A DNA stretch of 34,657 bases from an uncultured Prevotellaceae bacterium (GCA_900557555.1 USTH01000014.1:1-34657), one strand, 5' to 3'. Counted from the first letter of the stretch, positions 16,423 through 25,254 are shown. The notes: a model not told the origin generated them from the sequence alone. A program made the numbers and translations.

Positions 16423-18624
16423 ATGAAAACAATCTCTCATCTCTTTTTTGCGTTGGCAGTGATGGCGTTTAGTGTTATTGCTACATCGCTAAAGGCGCAT
16501 GTTTTGGCCTCGCCCAATGCAACAGGTGTTTGCCAACTCAGTTCGCTTGACCTTACAAAGGTCACTTATTTCAACGATAACGGTAAAAACAGTGCGCAGG
16601 CATGGGGCGACCACGTTGATATAGTAAACGCATATTTCACTTATGACGGTCAGGCACCGGAGCTTATTACTGAAAACATGATGTGGAAGAACGTGTCAGA
16701 AGTGGTTGACATCCCGACGGCTCCAAACGGATTGGAATATATTCCGCTGTCAAGTCTTGACCTCTCCAAAACTTCGTGTGGGTGGGGTACACCTAAACAA
16801 AACCAAAGCATAGATGGCAACGCTCTTATCATAGACGGAACTGCCTATTCAAGCGGTGTCGGTACACACAGCCCCTCCCGGATTATAGTGAAACTGAATG
16901 GCTCTGTAACAGAGTTCCATGCAGTCTTGGGAATTGATGATGAAGTGACCGGCTATGGCAACTTTGATTACCGTGTATATCTCAAGGCGGAAGACGGAAC
17001 AGTGAAAGAAGTGGTCAGTGGAACCATTGACCGTACCGATATCAAGTCGGCAGATATTCATGTTGATGTAAATGGTTGGAAGTACCTATATCTTGAAACA
17101 TCCAATGGGCTTAACGATAATTGGGGTGACCATGTGGATTGGGCTAATGCCTATTTTGTTTTTCAAGACCAGAACTCTACCAGACCTTGCATTGTCAGTG
17201 CCGAAGATATAAGCAGCAAACTGGCATGTGCTACAATGGTGTTCTCACAGCCCAATGTAAGGTTTATGCATAAGATACGATCTGTAAATCCCGAAGCGGT
17301 TTTGTCGGTGAGTGGTTTGCCTGAGGGGTTGGAGTGGAATGCCAAACGCAATATTGTGGAGGGCATCGTAAGCCAAAACGGTCATTATGTCTATCATGTT
17401 AATATCAGTGCCAATGGAGAGACTACCGTTGAGGACGTGAGTCTGACAGTGTCTGATAATCTGGAACATCCTGTACCATTCATGGGGTGGCTGTCGTGGA
17501 ACTCGGTACAAGACGAAGTGTCGGAGGACATTGTGCGTCAGCTAGTTGACCTCTTTCTTGAAAAAGGGCTGTATGATTGTGGGTGGAACACCGTGATATT
17601 GGATGACTGGTGGCATGCCAAAAGTCGTGCGGCCGACGGTTCTCCTCAGGCTGACGCCATACGTTTTCCAAACGGCATAGATGCAGTGTCGGCCTATGTG
17701 CATGGCAAAGGCATGAAGTTCGGTATCTACACAGATGCTGCCGAGACTACATGTGCGGGGGCCTTTGGCTCCTATGGGAAAGAGACGGTTGATGCCCAGG
17801 CCTATGCCAAATGGAAAGTTGATGTGGTGAAATGCGACTATTGTAATGCTCCGAGTGATGTAGAAACAGCAAAAACGCGCTATAAAACACTGGCCGAAGC
17901 TTTTAAGGCTGCCAACTACGGCACAATGCTGTATATCTGCGAATGGGGTGTGAGAGAACCATGGAAATGGGGAGCGGAAGTAGGTGGTCGCTGTTGGCGC
18001 GTATCGCAAGACGTGCGCGACTGCTGGACAGGCTCGGGTACGGGCGTCGGAGTGGTTCAGAGCATTCGCGACATGAAGAATCTTTCGGCTTATCAAGGTG
18101 TGAACCGTTTCAACGATGCAGATATGCTTTGCACGGCTTTGCATGGAAAAGGAAAATCGTCTAATGACCTTTGTGGCGGAACGGGACCGGGCATGACTCA
18201 AGACGAATACCGCACTCAATTTGCCCTCTGGTGTATGTGGTCTTCGCCCATGGCTCTGTCGTTTGACCCCAGAAGTAAATATATTACTGACGATGATTAC
18301 GCCATCATGAAAAGCACCGAACTGATAGCTCTCAATCAGGATCGCATGGGACAACAGGCTGACCTTATATCTGAGAATAACGACCTCGTGATATTTGCCA
18401 AAGACTGTGAAAACGGTGATGTCGCTCTGTCGGTTACAAATATGTCATCAACAACCAAAACGGCAGTGTTTAATTTCGACGCGATTCCATCTCTCAATGC
18501 TGACAAAACTTATGCTGTACGTGACCTCTGGGAGCGAAAAGACCTTGGCGATGCAACCGAAAAACTGACTACCCGTGTGCGTCCTCATGCCACAAAGGTG
18601 TTCCGTCTGGCCGAAAAAAACTGA
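16423..18624 (+). CDS. GH27 alpha-galactosidase with NPCBM domain (C-terminal domain cut off by frameshift)
   Basis: A 733-residue exported glycoside hydrolase with a signal peptide at residues 1-30. Residues 107-250 form an NPCBM carbohydrate-binding domain (SSGVGTHSPSRIIVKL, ending in NDNWGDHVDWANAYF). A putative-Ig-like segment follows (255-345), and from about 350 the GH27 catalytic barrel: FMGWLSWNS, VILDDWW, KGMKFGIYTDA, VDVVKCDYC (Asp472, expected nucleophile) and CWRVSQDVRDCW (Asp530, expected acid/base). The known family activity is removal of terminal alpha-galactose. Two oddities: residues 41-76 look like a shortened NPCBM copy, and the frame stops at 18622 just after an A7 tract while a sorting-domain-like sequence continues in the next frame. 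The enzyme may therefore fail to be exported by the type IX route. Confidence 0.9.
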   Translation: MKTISHLFFALAVMAFSVIATSLKAHVLASPNATGVCQLSSLDLTKVTYFNDNGKNSAQAWGDHVDIVNAYFTYDGQAPELITENMMWKNVSEVVDIPTAPNGLEYIPLSSLDLSKTSCGWGTPKQNQSIDGNALIIDGTAYSSGVGTHSPSRIIVKLNGSVTEFHAVLGIDDEVTGYGNFDYRVYLKAEDGTVKEVVSGTIDRTDIKSADIHVDVNGWKYLYLETSNGLNDNWGDHVDWANAYFVFQDQNSTRPCIVSAEDISSKLACATMVFSQPNVRFMHKIRSVNPEAVLSVSGLPEGLEWNAKRNIVEGIVSQNGHYVYHVNISANGETTVEDVSLTVSDNLEHPVPFMGWLSWNSVQDEVSEDIVRQLVDLFLEKGLYDCGWNTVILDDWWHAKSRAADGSPQADAIRFPNGIDAVSAYVHGKGMKFGIYTDAAETTCAGAFGSYGKETVDAQAYAKWKVDVVKCDYCNAPSDVETAKTRYKTLAEAFKAANYGTMLYICEWGVREPWKWGAEVGGRCWRVSQDVRDCWTGSGTGVGVVQSIRDMKNLSAYQGVNRFNDADMLCTALHGKGKSSNDLCGGTGPGMTQDEYRTQFALWCMWSSPMALSFDPRSKYITDDDYAIMKSTELIALNQDRMGQQADLISENNDLVIFAKDCENGDVALSVTNMSSTTKTAVFNFDAIPSLNADKTYAVRDLWERKDLGDATEKLTTRVRPHATKVFRLAEKN

Positions 18625-18874
18625 CGCCACGGCTGTAAAGTCTCTGGATTCTGAGAACGAGATTACTGTAACTCCGGAAAAAGGTAAGGTTATTGTTTCC
18701 GTACCATTCGTTGATGGCATGAAAAAGCGTGTGCTCGTCTGTGATATGGACGGGCGTATAGTCAAGTCGCTCAGCTCTGACTCCGGCAAGATTGATGTGC
18801 CTATGCCAGATGGCGCATATGTTGTGACGGTTGCTTGCAACGCTCAAGTGATTGTCAAGAAAGTGATTGTGTGA
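18614..18874 (+). pseudogene. Out-of-frame C-terminal sorting-like domain of the GH27 enzyme
   Basis: Reading in the frame starting at 18614 gives about 86 residues, from KKTDATAVKSL to NAQVIVKKVIV and a TGA at 18872-18874. The pattern PEKGKVIVSVPF, VLVCDMDGRIVKSL and MPDGAYVVTVACN resembles the type IX secretion C-terminal domain (strand, Y/D-N-G-R turn, GxY-x-V strand). It has no start or ribosome site of its own. Removing one A from the A7 run at 18614-18620 would join it seamlessly to the alpha-galactosidase. It may reflect a mutation, an assembly or sequencing error at the homopolymer, or slippage. Confidence 0.75.
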
Positions 18875-18950
18875 TTTGGCACAGACAAAGCCTTACTCAG
18901 ACCGTTGGTAAAAATGTCTGTAAAAAGACGTTTTTTCCAATTAAATAAGG

Positions 18951-18958
18951 TATATTTG
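18951..18958 (+). promoter_or_regulatory. Likely -7 promoter element for rmuC
   Basis: TATATTTG matches the Bacteroidetes TAnnTTTG -7 element. No clear TTTG is seen at the right upstream distance, only a T-rich stretch. It lies about 77 bases before the chosen rmuC start. Confidence 0.5.
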
Positions 18959-19034
18959 CATCAACGTTATAGAAAAATCATAATCACGAAGAAAAGTGCC
19001 AATAGGCATTAAGGCATAGAAAGAGTTGGGCGAT

Positions 19035-20564
19035 ATGTATATATATGTATTAGGGGCGTTATTGTTGGTCGTCGTGTCGGTAGTTTTTTTCTGGATAGGA
19101 AGAAAGATGTCGGAGAGTGGTGGCCTGCACGAACGGTTGGCTTTGTTGCAGCAAAAGGCAGATGAACTTCAATGCGAGGTTGATGCCAAAGCGGCCTTGG
19201 TTGACAGGCAGACATCTGAAATAAGACAATTGATGTCTGAACGCGACGTGCAGCACAATAATGCCGAAAACCTCGCCGCTCAGTTGGATACATTGCGCAA
19301 GGGCAATGAGCAGTTCCAGAAACAGGAGGCAGAGCGCTATTCCCGATTGACAGACAGCCTGAAACAGGGCTATGAAAGGCAGGTGGAAGAAATAAGGGAG
19401 GCCTATGAAAGGCAGCTTCGCCAAGCCAACGATAATGCCAAGATGCAGATGGACACACTGCGCGAAATGAACAGAAAGCAGGTGGAGGCGCAACTCAACC
19501 TCATCAGAGAACAGATGACGGCCACATCGGAGAATGTTCTCAAGGCGCGCCAGCAAGAACTCGGTGAGCATAACCGCGAGCAGGTGTCTAAAATAGTAGA
19601 CCCGTTGCAGCAGAGCATCAAGGATATGCGAGAGGCTCTGCGCCACTCCAGAGAACAGCAGAACGATGCTCTGGCACGTCTTGATGAAACCATTAGGATG
19701 AGCATGGAAAAAAGTCAGTCGCTGGGCGAGACGGCCGACCGTCTGACGAGGGCGCTGACGGGTGAGGTGAAAGTACAGGGCAACTTCGGGGAACTGAAGC
19801 TCAAGCAGTTGCTCGAAGACCTTGAGTTGAAAGAAGGCGAACAATATGACACGCAGGCTACCCTGAAAGACAAGTTCGGAAAGACTCTGAAAGGAGATGA
19901 CGGCAAAGGGCTTGTGCCAGACTTCATCCTTCATTTCCCCAACAGTCGCCATGTGGTTGTTGACTCCAAGATGTCGCTGACCGACTATGAACGCTACATG
20001 AATGCGGCAGACAACACCGATGAGAAGAGGGCTTTCCTGAAAGCCCACATTGACAGTGTCAGGATGCAGGTGAAGCGTCTGGCAAAAAAGGACTATACAA
20101 AGTATCTCCCTGACGGCTGCAATCGCCTGTCGTTTGCTATCATGTATATCCCCGTTGAAGGAGCGCTGAACCTTGCATTGTTCAATGATGCCTCGTTGTG
20201 GCGTGAAGCCTATGACCAAGGGGTGATGATTCTCGGTCCGCAGACCATGTACATGAATCTCCGCGTGCTTGAGATGATGTGGACTCAGGTGCGCCAACTC
20301 AAGAACCAACAGGCCGTGATGGATGCCGCCAACACCGTAATTGAACGTGTGCAGGACTTCGGCATGAGGTTTCGTGACGTGGAGGCCTCAATGAACGACA
20401 CGGTCAACAAGATGGCGAAACTCAAGATAACCACTGCAGGGAGTGGACAAAGCATCATAACCGCAGCACGCAACCTGCTCAAAGCGGGTGCAAAAGAAAG
20501 CAAAAGGAAAAAATCTCTCCAAGAACTCGATGACTCCGTATTTATCGACTCCGAACACTCCTGA
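19035..20564 (+). CDS. rmuC: DNA recombination protein RmuC homologue
   Basis: A 509-residue RmuC-family protein. It has one N-terminal membrane helix (about 3-22, LGALLLVVVSVVFFWIG), a long coiled coil (about 30-225), then the RmuC domain. Recognisable stretches are LTGEVKVQGNFGELKLKQLLE, DFILHFPNSRHVVVDSKMSLTDYERY and NRLSFAIMYIPVEGALNLALF, followed by YDQGVMILGPQTMYMNLRVLEMMW. RmuC limits inversions and is thought to have a PD-(D/E)XK-type nuclease core. The first ATG is at 19035; a TTG three codons earlier is less likely. It stands alone with its own -7 element upstream. Confidence 0.93.
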   Translation: MYIYVLGALLLVVVSVVFFWIGRKMSESGGLHERLALLQQKADELQCEVDAKAALVDRQTSEIRQLMSERDVQHNNAENLAAQLDTLRKGNEQFQKQEAERYSRLTDSLKQGYERQVEEIREAYERQLRQANDNAKMQMDTLREMNRKQVEAQLNLIREQMTATSENVLKARQQELGEHNREQVSKIVDPLQQSIKDMREALRHSREQQNDALARLDETIRMSMEKSQSLGETADRLTRALTGEVKVQGNFGELKLKQLLEDLELKEGEQYDTQATLKDKFGKTLKGDDGKGLVPDFILHFPNSRHVVVDSKMSLTDYERYMNAADNTDEKRAFLKAHIDSVRMQVKRLAKKDYTKYLPDGCNRLSFAIMYIPVEGALNLALFNDASLWREAYDQGVMILGPQTMYMNLRVLEMMWTQVRQLKNQQAVMDAANTVIERVQDFGMRFRDVEASMNDTVNKMAKLKITTAGSGQSIITAARNLLKAGAKESKRKKSLQELDDSVFIDSEHS

Positions 20565-20666
20565 GTCGCTCCTCTGCCAACCAGCCAGTCTGCCTGTTTT
20601 GGGCTAAAAAGTGCTGCCGTAGAGATTTTTAGCGTTAATAAAGGTGAATATTCAAATAAAAAGACT

Positions 20667-20674
20667 TACCTTTG
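20667..20674 (+). promoter_or_regulatory. Likely -7 promoter element for the fasciclin lipoprotein
   Basis: TACCTTTG matches TAnnTTTG and lies 28 bases before the ATG at 20703. The upstream -33 TTTG is not obvious at the expected distance. Confidence 0.5.
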
Positions 20675-20702
20675 CAAACTGAACATACATAATAAAAACA
20701 TC

Positions 20703-22766
20703 ATGAAAACACATAGCCTTATGACCGAAAAACCAAGACACGTATCCACTATTCTTGTGGCAATGCTCGTTGTGGCGGCCATCTTCTCTCTGGGGTCTTG
20801 TAAAGACGAGGTTGATGAAAGCGACATGTTTACTTTCACGGGAAAGACCATCACGAGCTATCTGAACGAGAACTCTGACGAGTACTCATTGTATTCCTAT
20901 ATCCTTACAAAGGTGCGCCTTAGCCCTAAGTCAAAGTCTACTGTATCAGACCTCCTTTCCGCACGTGGCAACTATACTTGCTTCGTGCCTAACAACAAGA
21001 CGTTGCAGGCCTACCTTGACTCGGTGTTCCAGACCAAAGATTACGATGTCACAATGATTCCGGATTCTGTTGCCTCCTATATAGCGCGCAACTCCATCAT
21101 CGACAATGGTAACTCGGAAGCCTACCTCTCAACATCTTTTATTGTTGGCCCCCTTGAAAAAACCAATATGGACGACCGTTATATAACTGTGTCGTATGAC
21201 ACCATTGACGGAGGAACTTATATCAACAACAAGTCTCGTTTGGTGCAGTCCGACATAGAATTGACCAACGGCGTTATGCACTGCGTAGACAATGTTCTCG
21301 AACTTTCTACAGCAACCTTGCCGGCCTTGATTTCGCAAACTGATAACACACGCATATTTTCACACCTGCTCAAAATAACCTCGTGGGCAGACTCCATGCA
21401 GCTTTATCGCGACGACGACTACGAGTATAACCACGAAGAGTATGGCTATGATCAAGACGGCAATAAGGCCGCCAATCCGAAACACCGCTACTACGGTTAT
21501 ACGGCTTTTGTTGAGACCGACCAGACATTCCATGACAAATGGGGCATTGACCTTCCTGAAGTTGTCAATGGAGTAGTCACCAATTACGAAACTATTGTGA
21601 AACAAATTGAGGAGAAGTGCAGACCGTATTATTCCAACGGCTCGTCAGACTATCGCAGCCAAGACAATGCCCTAAACCAGTTCGTTTCATATCACCTCAT
21701 TGAGGCACGTATTCCTTGGGACAAACTCGTAATCCACTACGCCGAGATGGGCTACGCCTACCGCAATCGCGATCAACTCAGCATTGACTGCTTTGAGTAT
21801 TACGAGACTATGGGCAAGCATCGCAGGCTGATAAAGCTGACCGAAGGAGTGCAAACCAACGGCAAGCGCATCAACCGCTATGTGTCAAAACGCAACCTTA
21901 AGGACTATTCCGAGGTGACAGTCCCCATTCCCGGCATTCTCGTCAAAGAAGGCAACGAGGGTAATAACTTCAATGCTCTCAATGGGTTCTATTATACCAT
22001 CGACAACGTGCTGCTCTATACGCCCGACGTGCCCAACAAGGTTCTCAACGAGCGTCTGCGCTTTGACATCTCATCACTAATGCCAGAACTCATAACCAAC
22101 GGATACCGCCGTCCCATGTCGGCAGCCAACTCCACAGTCCACATTCCAAGGGGATATTTCAAGAACTTTGACTTCGACCCCTCTTGCTCCTACAACTATC
22201 TGAGTGGATTTGCCAGCACATGGCCCAATTTCCAGGGCGACGAACATAACGTGACAGGACAGTATGACATGACAATCAAACTGCCTCCCGTACCGTTCGA
22301 GGGCACGTGGGAGATACGTTGGGCGGTGCCCATCTTCGACTCCAGAGGTATGGCACAGCTTTATTTCGGCACAAACAAGAACAACCTCAAGGCCATAGGC
22401 TTGCCACTCGATTTGCGTCTGCGTCCGACAAACCCGTCAATCGGGTGGGAGGCCGACACTGAGGATGAATACCTCAATGATGAAAACGACAAGGTGATGC
22501 GTAATCACGGCTATATGAAACCGCCCATGCACGATGGAATATCAAACGGAGGTACTGTGACCGAATCGTTGCGCAACACCACATCATATCAGAATTACCT
22601 GCGTCTTCGCAAGATAATCTACACAGGCACACTCAAACCGGGCGAAGTGTACTACCTGCGCATCAAGTCGGTGCTTGAAAACACCAAGACACAGTTTGTG
22701 ATGGACTGGATGGAGTATGCACCCAAGAATGTCTACAACGGCATCGAGCCGGAAGACAAGTGGTAA
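20703..22766 (+). CDS. Fasciclin-domain outer-envelope lipoprotein
   Basis: A 687-residue lipoprotein: a basic N-terminus, a hydrophobic core and the lipobox LGSC (Cys33), followed by an acidic KDEVDESD tail that in Bacteroidetes resembles surface-lipoprotein export signals. Residues about 50-190 look like a fasciclin (FAS1) domain (SLYSYILTKVRLS, NYTCFVPNNKTLQAYLDSVF, NGVMHCVDNVLEL), and a second degenerate FAS1-like module appears around 210-440 (NALNGFYYTIDNVLLY). The rest, about 450-687, is unassigned beta-rich sequence. Such proteins in Bacteroidetes are often encoded near SusC/SusD pairs, but none is seen here. A second Met at codon 7 is an alternative start. Adhesion or glycan contact is inferred from the fold only. 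Confidence 0.82.
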   Translation: MKTHSLMTEKPRHVSTILVAMLVVAAIFSLGSCKDEVDESDMFTFTGKTITSYLNENSDEYSLYSYILTKVRLSPKSKSTVSDLLSARGNYTCFVPNNKTLQAYLDSVFQTKDYDVTMIPDSVASYIARNSIIDNGNSEAYLSTSFIVGPLEKTNMDDRYITVSYDTIDGGTYINNKSRLVQSDIELTNGVMHCVDNVLELSTATLPALISQTDNTRIFSHLLKITSWADSMQLYRDDDYEYNHEEYGYDQDGNKAANPKHRYYGYTAFVETDQTFHDKWGIDLPEVVNGVVTNYETIVKQIEEKCRPYYSNGSSDYRSQDNALNQFVSYHLIEARIPWDKLVIHYAEMGYAYRNRDQLSIDCFEYYETMGKHRRLIKLTEGVQTNGKRINRYVSKRNLKDYSEVTVPIPGILVKEGNEGNNFNALNGFYYTIDNVLLYTPDVPNKVLNERLRFDISSLMPELITNGYRRPMSAANSTVHIPRGYFKNFDFDPSCSYNYLSGFASTWPNFQGDEHNVTGQYDMTIKLPPVPFEGTWEIRWAVPIFDSRGMAQLYFGTNKNNLKAIGLPLDLRLRPTNPSIGWEADTEDEYLNDENDKVMRNHGYMKPPMHDGISNGGTVTESLRNTTSYQNYLRLRKIIYTGTLKPGEVYYLRIKSVLENTKTQFVMDWMEYAPKNVYNGIEPEDKW

Positions 22767-22793
22767 CCCTACCGCTTAGTGGCTTAAGTATAT

Positions 22794-22839
22794 AAGAAGT
22801 GCCGCACAAGGAGAAATCTCTCCATGTGCAGCACTTCTT
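22794..22839 (+). terminator. Hairpin terminator after the fasciclin gene
   Basis: Two 21-base arms (22794-22814 and 22819-22839) form a stem with two mismatches around a four-base loop; the arms end in AAGAAGTGC and GCACTTCTT, and a short T run follows. It lies 27 bases after the stop codon at 22766. Confidence 0.75.
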
Positions 22840-22866
22840 TGTGTGATTGCGGACATTCTTACGGCG

Positions 22867-22887
22867 TAAACCCAATTCGGTCGTTAG
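22867..22887 (+). repeat. AACCCAA-CGGTC-TTAG motif, copy 1
   Basis: A 21-base segment starting TAAACCC and ending GTCGTTAG that matches 18 of 21 positions with the segment at 34601-34621. Both copies lie in intergenic sequence just after a hairpin. The rest of the 22840-23080 gap shows only weak, A/T-rich partial hairpins and no gene. Confidence 0.45.
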
Positions 22888-23082
22888 GACTTGTTGTATA
22901 TTGATTTTTTAGGAGAGCAGATGTTGCTTGTCGTTTTAGCGAATAATAGCGGGCTATTTTGAGCTAAAAACAAGCAGCAGGTGCCTTATAATAAAACAAA
23001 AGGCAATAAGAAGTAACAAAAAAAGATGTCATTTGCGACCTAATGAGCGATTTGGCGTAAAATCTGCGTCCTGCCGTGTCTC

Positions 23083-23160
23083 TTTCGGCCGAAGTGTTAT
23101 TCCATTTCGGCCGAAACGCAATACCATTTCGGCCGATGGGGAGATTCGTTTCGCCCGAAA
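23083..23160. repeat. Four TTTCGGCCGAAA palindromes at a 22-base period
   Basis: Copies start at 23083, 23105, 23127 and 23149, exactly 22 bases apart. Copies 1-3 contain TTTCGGCCGA and the fourth is TTTCGCCCGAAA. The 10-base spacers differ from one another, so only the palindrome is kept. The array lies 150-230 bases before dnaK and could bind a dimeric regulator on one face of the helix, or be part of a dispersed intergenic repeat. Confidence 0.85.
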
Positions 23161-23208
23161 TTAGTAGGAGACGTCAAGTTTTTTTGTAGTTGTAGCAAAA
23201 AAAATATT

Positions 23209-23232
23209 GGCGTGCCGTGTTTTTGGCACGCC
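23209..23232 (+). other. Hairpin GGCGTGCC/GGCACGCC upstream of dnaK
   Basis: Perfect eight-base arms (23209-23216 and 23225-23232) around an eight-base loop that includes a T run. The right arm coincides with the -24 half of the sigma-54-like element, so it may be a regulator site or simply the terminator-like end of a short upstream transcript. Confidence 0.5.
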
Positions 23233-23238
23233 TCTTGT
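23223..23238 (+). promoter_or_regulatory. Sigma-54-like -24/-12 element before dnaK
   Basis: TTGGCACG, four bases, then TTGT at the spacing of the sigma-54 consensus (TGGCACG-N4-TTGC), with one difference at the last -12 base. It lies about 72 bases before the dnaK ATG, and no good TTTG/TAnnTTTG promoter is seen in the same stretch. Use by RpoN is inferred from pattern only. Confidence 0.4.
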
Positions 23239-23309
23239 ATAGAGTATTGGTGAATTGCAAAAATTCAAGACAAGTAATAGGAATATAAACAAATAAAAAA
23301 TATAAAGTT

Positions 23310-25235
23310 ATGGGAAAGATTATAGGAATAGACCTCGGAACGACAAACTCGTGTGTTGCTGTGTATGAAGGCAGTGAACCTGTCGTAATTACGAACAGCG
23401 AAGGTAAGCGTACCACACCTTCAGTAGTTGGATTTACCAAAGAAGGTGAACGTAAGATTGGTGACCCGGCTAAACGTCAGGCCATCACCAACCCGAAAAA
23501 CACCATTTACTCCATCAAGCGGTTTATGGGTGAAACATACGACCAGTGTGCAAAGGAAGTTACCCGTGTGCCGTTCTCGGTAGTAAATGAAGGCGGTTTC
23601 CCGCGTGTAGATGTTGAGGGACGCAAATACACTCCGCAGGAAATCTCGGCAATGATTCTTCAGAAGATGAAGAAGACGGCTGAGGACTATCTCGGACAAG
23701 AAGTGAAGGAAGCGGTCATTACCGTACCTGCATACTTCTCTGACTCTCAGCGTCAGGCCACCAAGGAGGCTGGACAGATTGCAGGACTTGACGTAAAACG
23801 TATTGTCAATGAGCCGACAGCGGCCGCTTTGGCTTATGGTGTCGACAAGGCAAACAAGGATATGAAAATTGCCGTGTTTGACCTCGGTGGCGGAACGTTC
23901 GATATCTCAATACTTGAGTTCGGTGGAGGTGTGTTTGAAGTGTTGTCAACCAACGGTGATACCCACCTTGGCGGTGACGACTTCGATCAGGTCATCATAG
24001 ATTGGCTTGTCAGTGGATTTAAAGCTGATGAAGGTCTTGACCTCTCCAAGGATCCTATGGCAATGCAACGTCTGAAGGAAGCCGCAGAAAAGGCCAAGAT
24101 AGAATTATCGAGCACCACTACCACTGAAATCAATCTGCCGTATATCTCGGCAGAGGGTGGGGTGCCTAAACACTTGGTAAAGACACTGACCCGTTCACAG
24201 TTCGAGCAGCTTGCCCACGGTCTGATACAGGCATGTCTTGTGCCATGTCAAAACGCCATTCGCGACGCCAAGATACAGACTTCGGACGTCGATGAGGTGA
24301 TTCTTGTCGGAGGTTCGAGCCGTATACCTGCAGTGCAGACTTTGGTAAAGAACTACTTCGGCAAAGAGCCTTCAAAGGGTGTTAACCCTGATGAGGTAGT
24401 TGCCGTAGGTGCATCAATACAAGGAGCCATTCTTAACAAAGAAGAAGGCGTTGGCGACATCGTGTTGCTTGATGTAACCCCATTGACCCTTGGTATTGAG
24501 ACCATGGGTGGTGTAATGACCAAACTTATTGATGCCAACAGCACCATACCTTGCAAGAAGAGTGAGACATTCTCTACTGCTGCCGACAACCAGACGGCCG
24601 TGACCATACACGTGCTGCAGGGAGAACGCCCAATGGCGGCTCAAAACAAGTCAATCGGTCAGTTCAACCTTGAGGGCATAGCTCCCGCACGTCGTGGTGT
24701 GCCACAGATCGAAGTAACCTTCGATATTGATGCCAACGGTATACTTAATGTATCTGCCAAAGATAAGGCAACAGGCAAAGAGCAAGCCATCCGCATCGAA
24801 GCTTCCTCTGGTCTCTCTAAAGAAGAGATTGACCGCATGAAAGCAGAGGCACAGGCCAATGCCGAAGCCGACAAGAAGGAGCGTGAGGCCATCGATAAGA
24901 AGAATCAGGCTGACTCCATGATATTCCAGACCGAAAATCAGCTCAAGGAGCTTGGCGACAAACTTCCTGCCGACAAGAAGGCAACCATCGAATCAGCCCT
25001 CCAGAAACTGAAGGATGCTCACAAGAGTGGTGACATTGCAGCCATCGACGCAGCTATCTCTGAGCTCAACAACGCATGGCAGGCAGCCTCTGCCGAGATG
25101 TATCAGCAAGCAGGTGCACAACCGGGTGCCGGAGCACAACCAGGTGCTGGTGCTCAGGCTGGTTCGCAAGGAGGCTCTCAAAGTGGTTCTTCCAAGGACG
25201 ACATTCAGGATGCCGACTTCGAGGAGGTCAAGTAA
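23310..25235 (+). CDS. dnaK: Chaperone DnaK (Hsp70)
   Basis: A 641-residue Hsp70 with full family length. The ATPase domain carries IGIDLGTTNSCVAVYEG at the N-terminus, then VITVPAYFSDSQRQATKEAG, IVNEPTAAALAYG, FDLGGGTFDISILE and ILVGGSSRIPAVQ. The substrate domain follows (VLLDVTPLTLGIETMGG, FDIDANGILNVSAKDKATG), and the C-terminal lid ends in a Gly/Gln/Ser-rich tail and the acidic DDIQDADFEEVK tail typical of bacterial DnaK. It refolds proteins in the cytoplasm with DnaJ and GrpE, neither of which is adjacent. Its upstream gap contains the palindrome array and the sigma-54-like element, so heat or stress control may be unusual. A hairpin terminator lies 34 bases past its stop. Confidence 0.98.
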   Translation: MGKIIGIDLGTTNSCVAVYEGSEPVVITNSEGKRTTPSVVGFTKEGERKIGDPAKRQAITNPKNTIYSIKRFMGETYDQCAKEVTRVPFSVVNEGGFPRVDVEGRKYTPQEISAMILQKMKKTAEDYLGQEVKEAVITVPAYFSDSQRQATKEAGQIAGLDVKRIVNEPTAAALAYGVDKANKDMKIAVFDLGGGTFDISILEFGGGVFEVLSTNGDTHLGGDDFDQVIIDWLVSGFKADEGLDLSKDPMAMQRLKEAAEKAKIELSSTTTTEINLPYISAEGGVPKHLVKTLTRSQFEQLAHGLIQACLVPCQNAIRDAKIQTSDVDEVILVGGSSRIPAVQTLVKNYFGKEPSKGVNPDEVVAVGASIQGAILNKEEGVGDIVLLDVTPLTLGIETMGGVMTKLIDANSTIPCKKSETFSTAADNQTAVTIHVLQGERPMAAQNKSIGQFNLEGIAPARRGVPQIEVTFDIDANGILNVSAKDKATGKEQAIRIEASSGLSKEEIDRMKAEAQANAEADKKEREAIDKKNQADSMIFQTENQLKELGDKLPADKKATIESALQKLKDAHKSGDIAAIDAAISELNNAWQAASAEMYQQAGAQPGAGAQPGAGAQAGSQGGSQSGSSKDDIQDADFEEVK

Positions 25236-25254
25236 TGCCGAAAGGTAAACACAT

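Noticed and set aside
17542..18354. 270-codon open frame antisense to the alpha-galactosidase
   Set aside because: The opposite strand carries the GH27 catalytic motifs without interruption; this frame has no start context or recognisable motif.
18614..18620. Programmed ribosomal frameshift at the A7 run
   Set aside because: The downstream frame needs a +1 (or -2) shift, whereas A-run slippage usually gives -1, and no stimulating stem or Shine-Dalgarno-like sequence was seen; indel or sequencing error is simpler.
19059..20309. Long (416-codon) open frame on the minus strand across rmuC
   Set aside because: It is the antisense of a clear RmuC protein; the residues are Leu/His/Gln-rich shadow sequence with no domain.
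23083..23160. CRISPR array
   Set aside because: Units are only 12 bases, palindromic, with 10-base spacers, and no cas genes are near.
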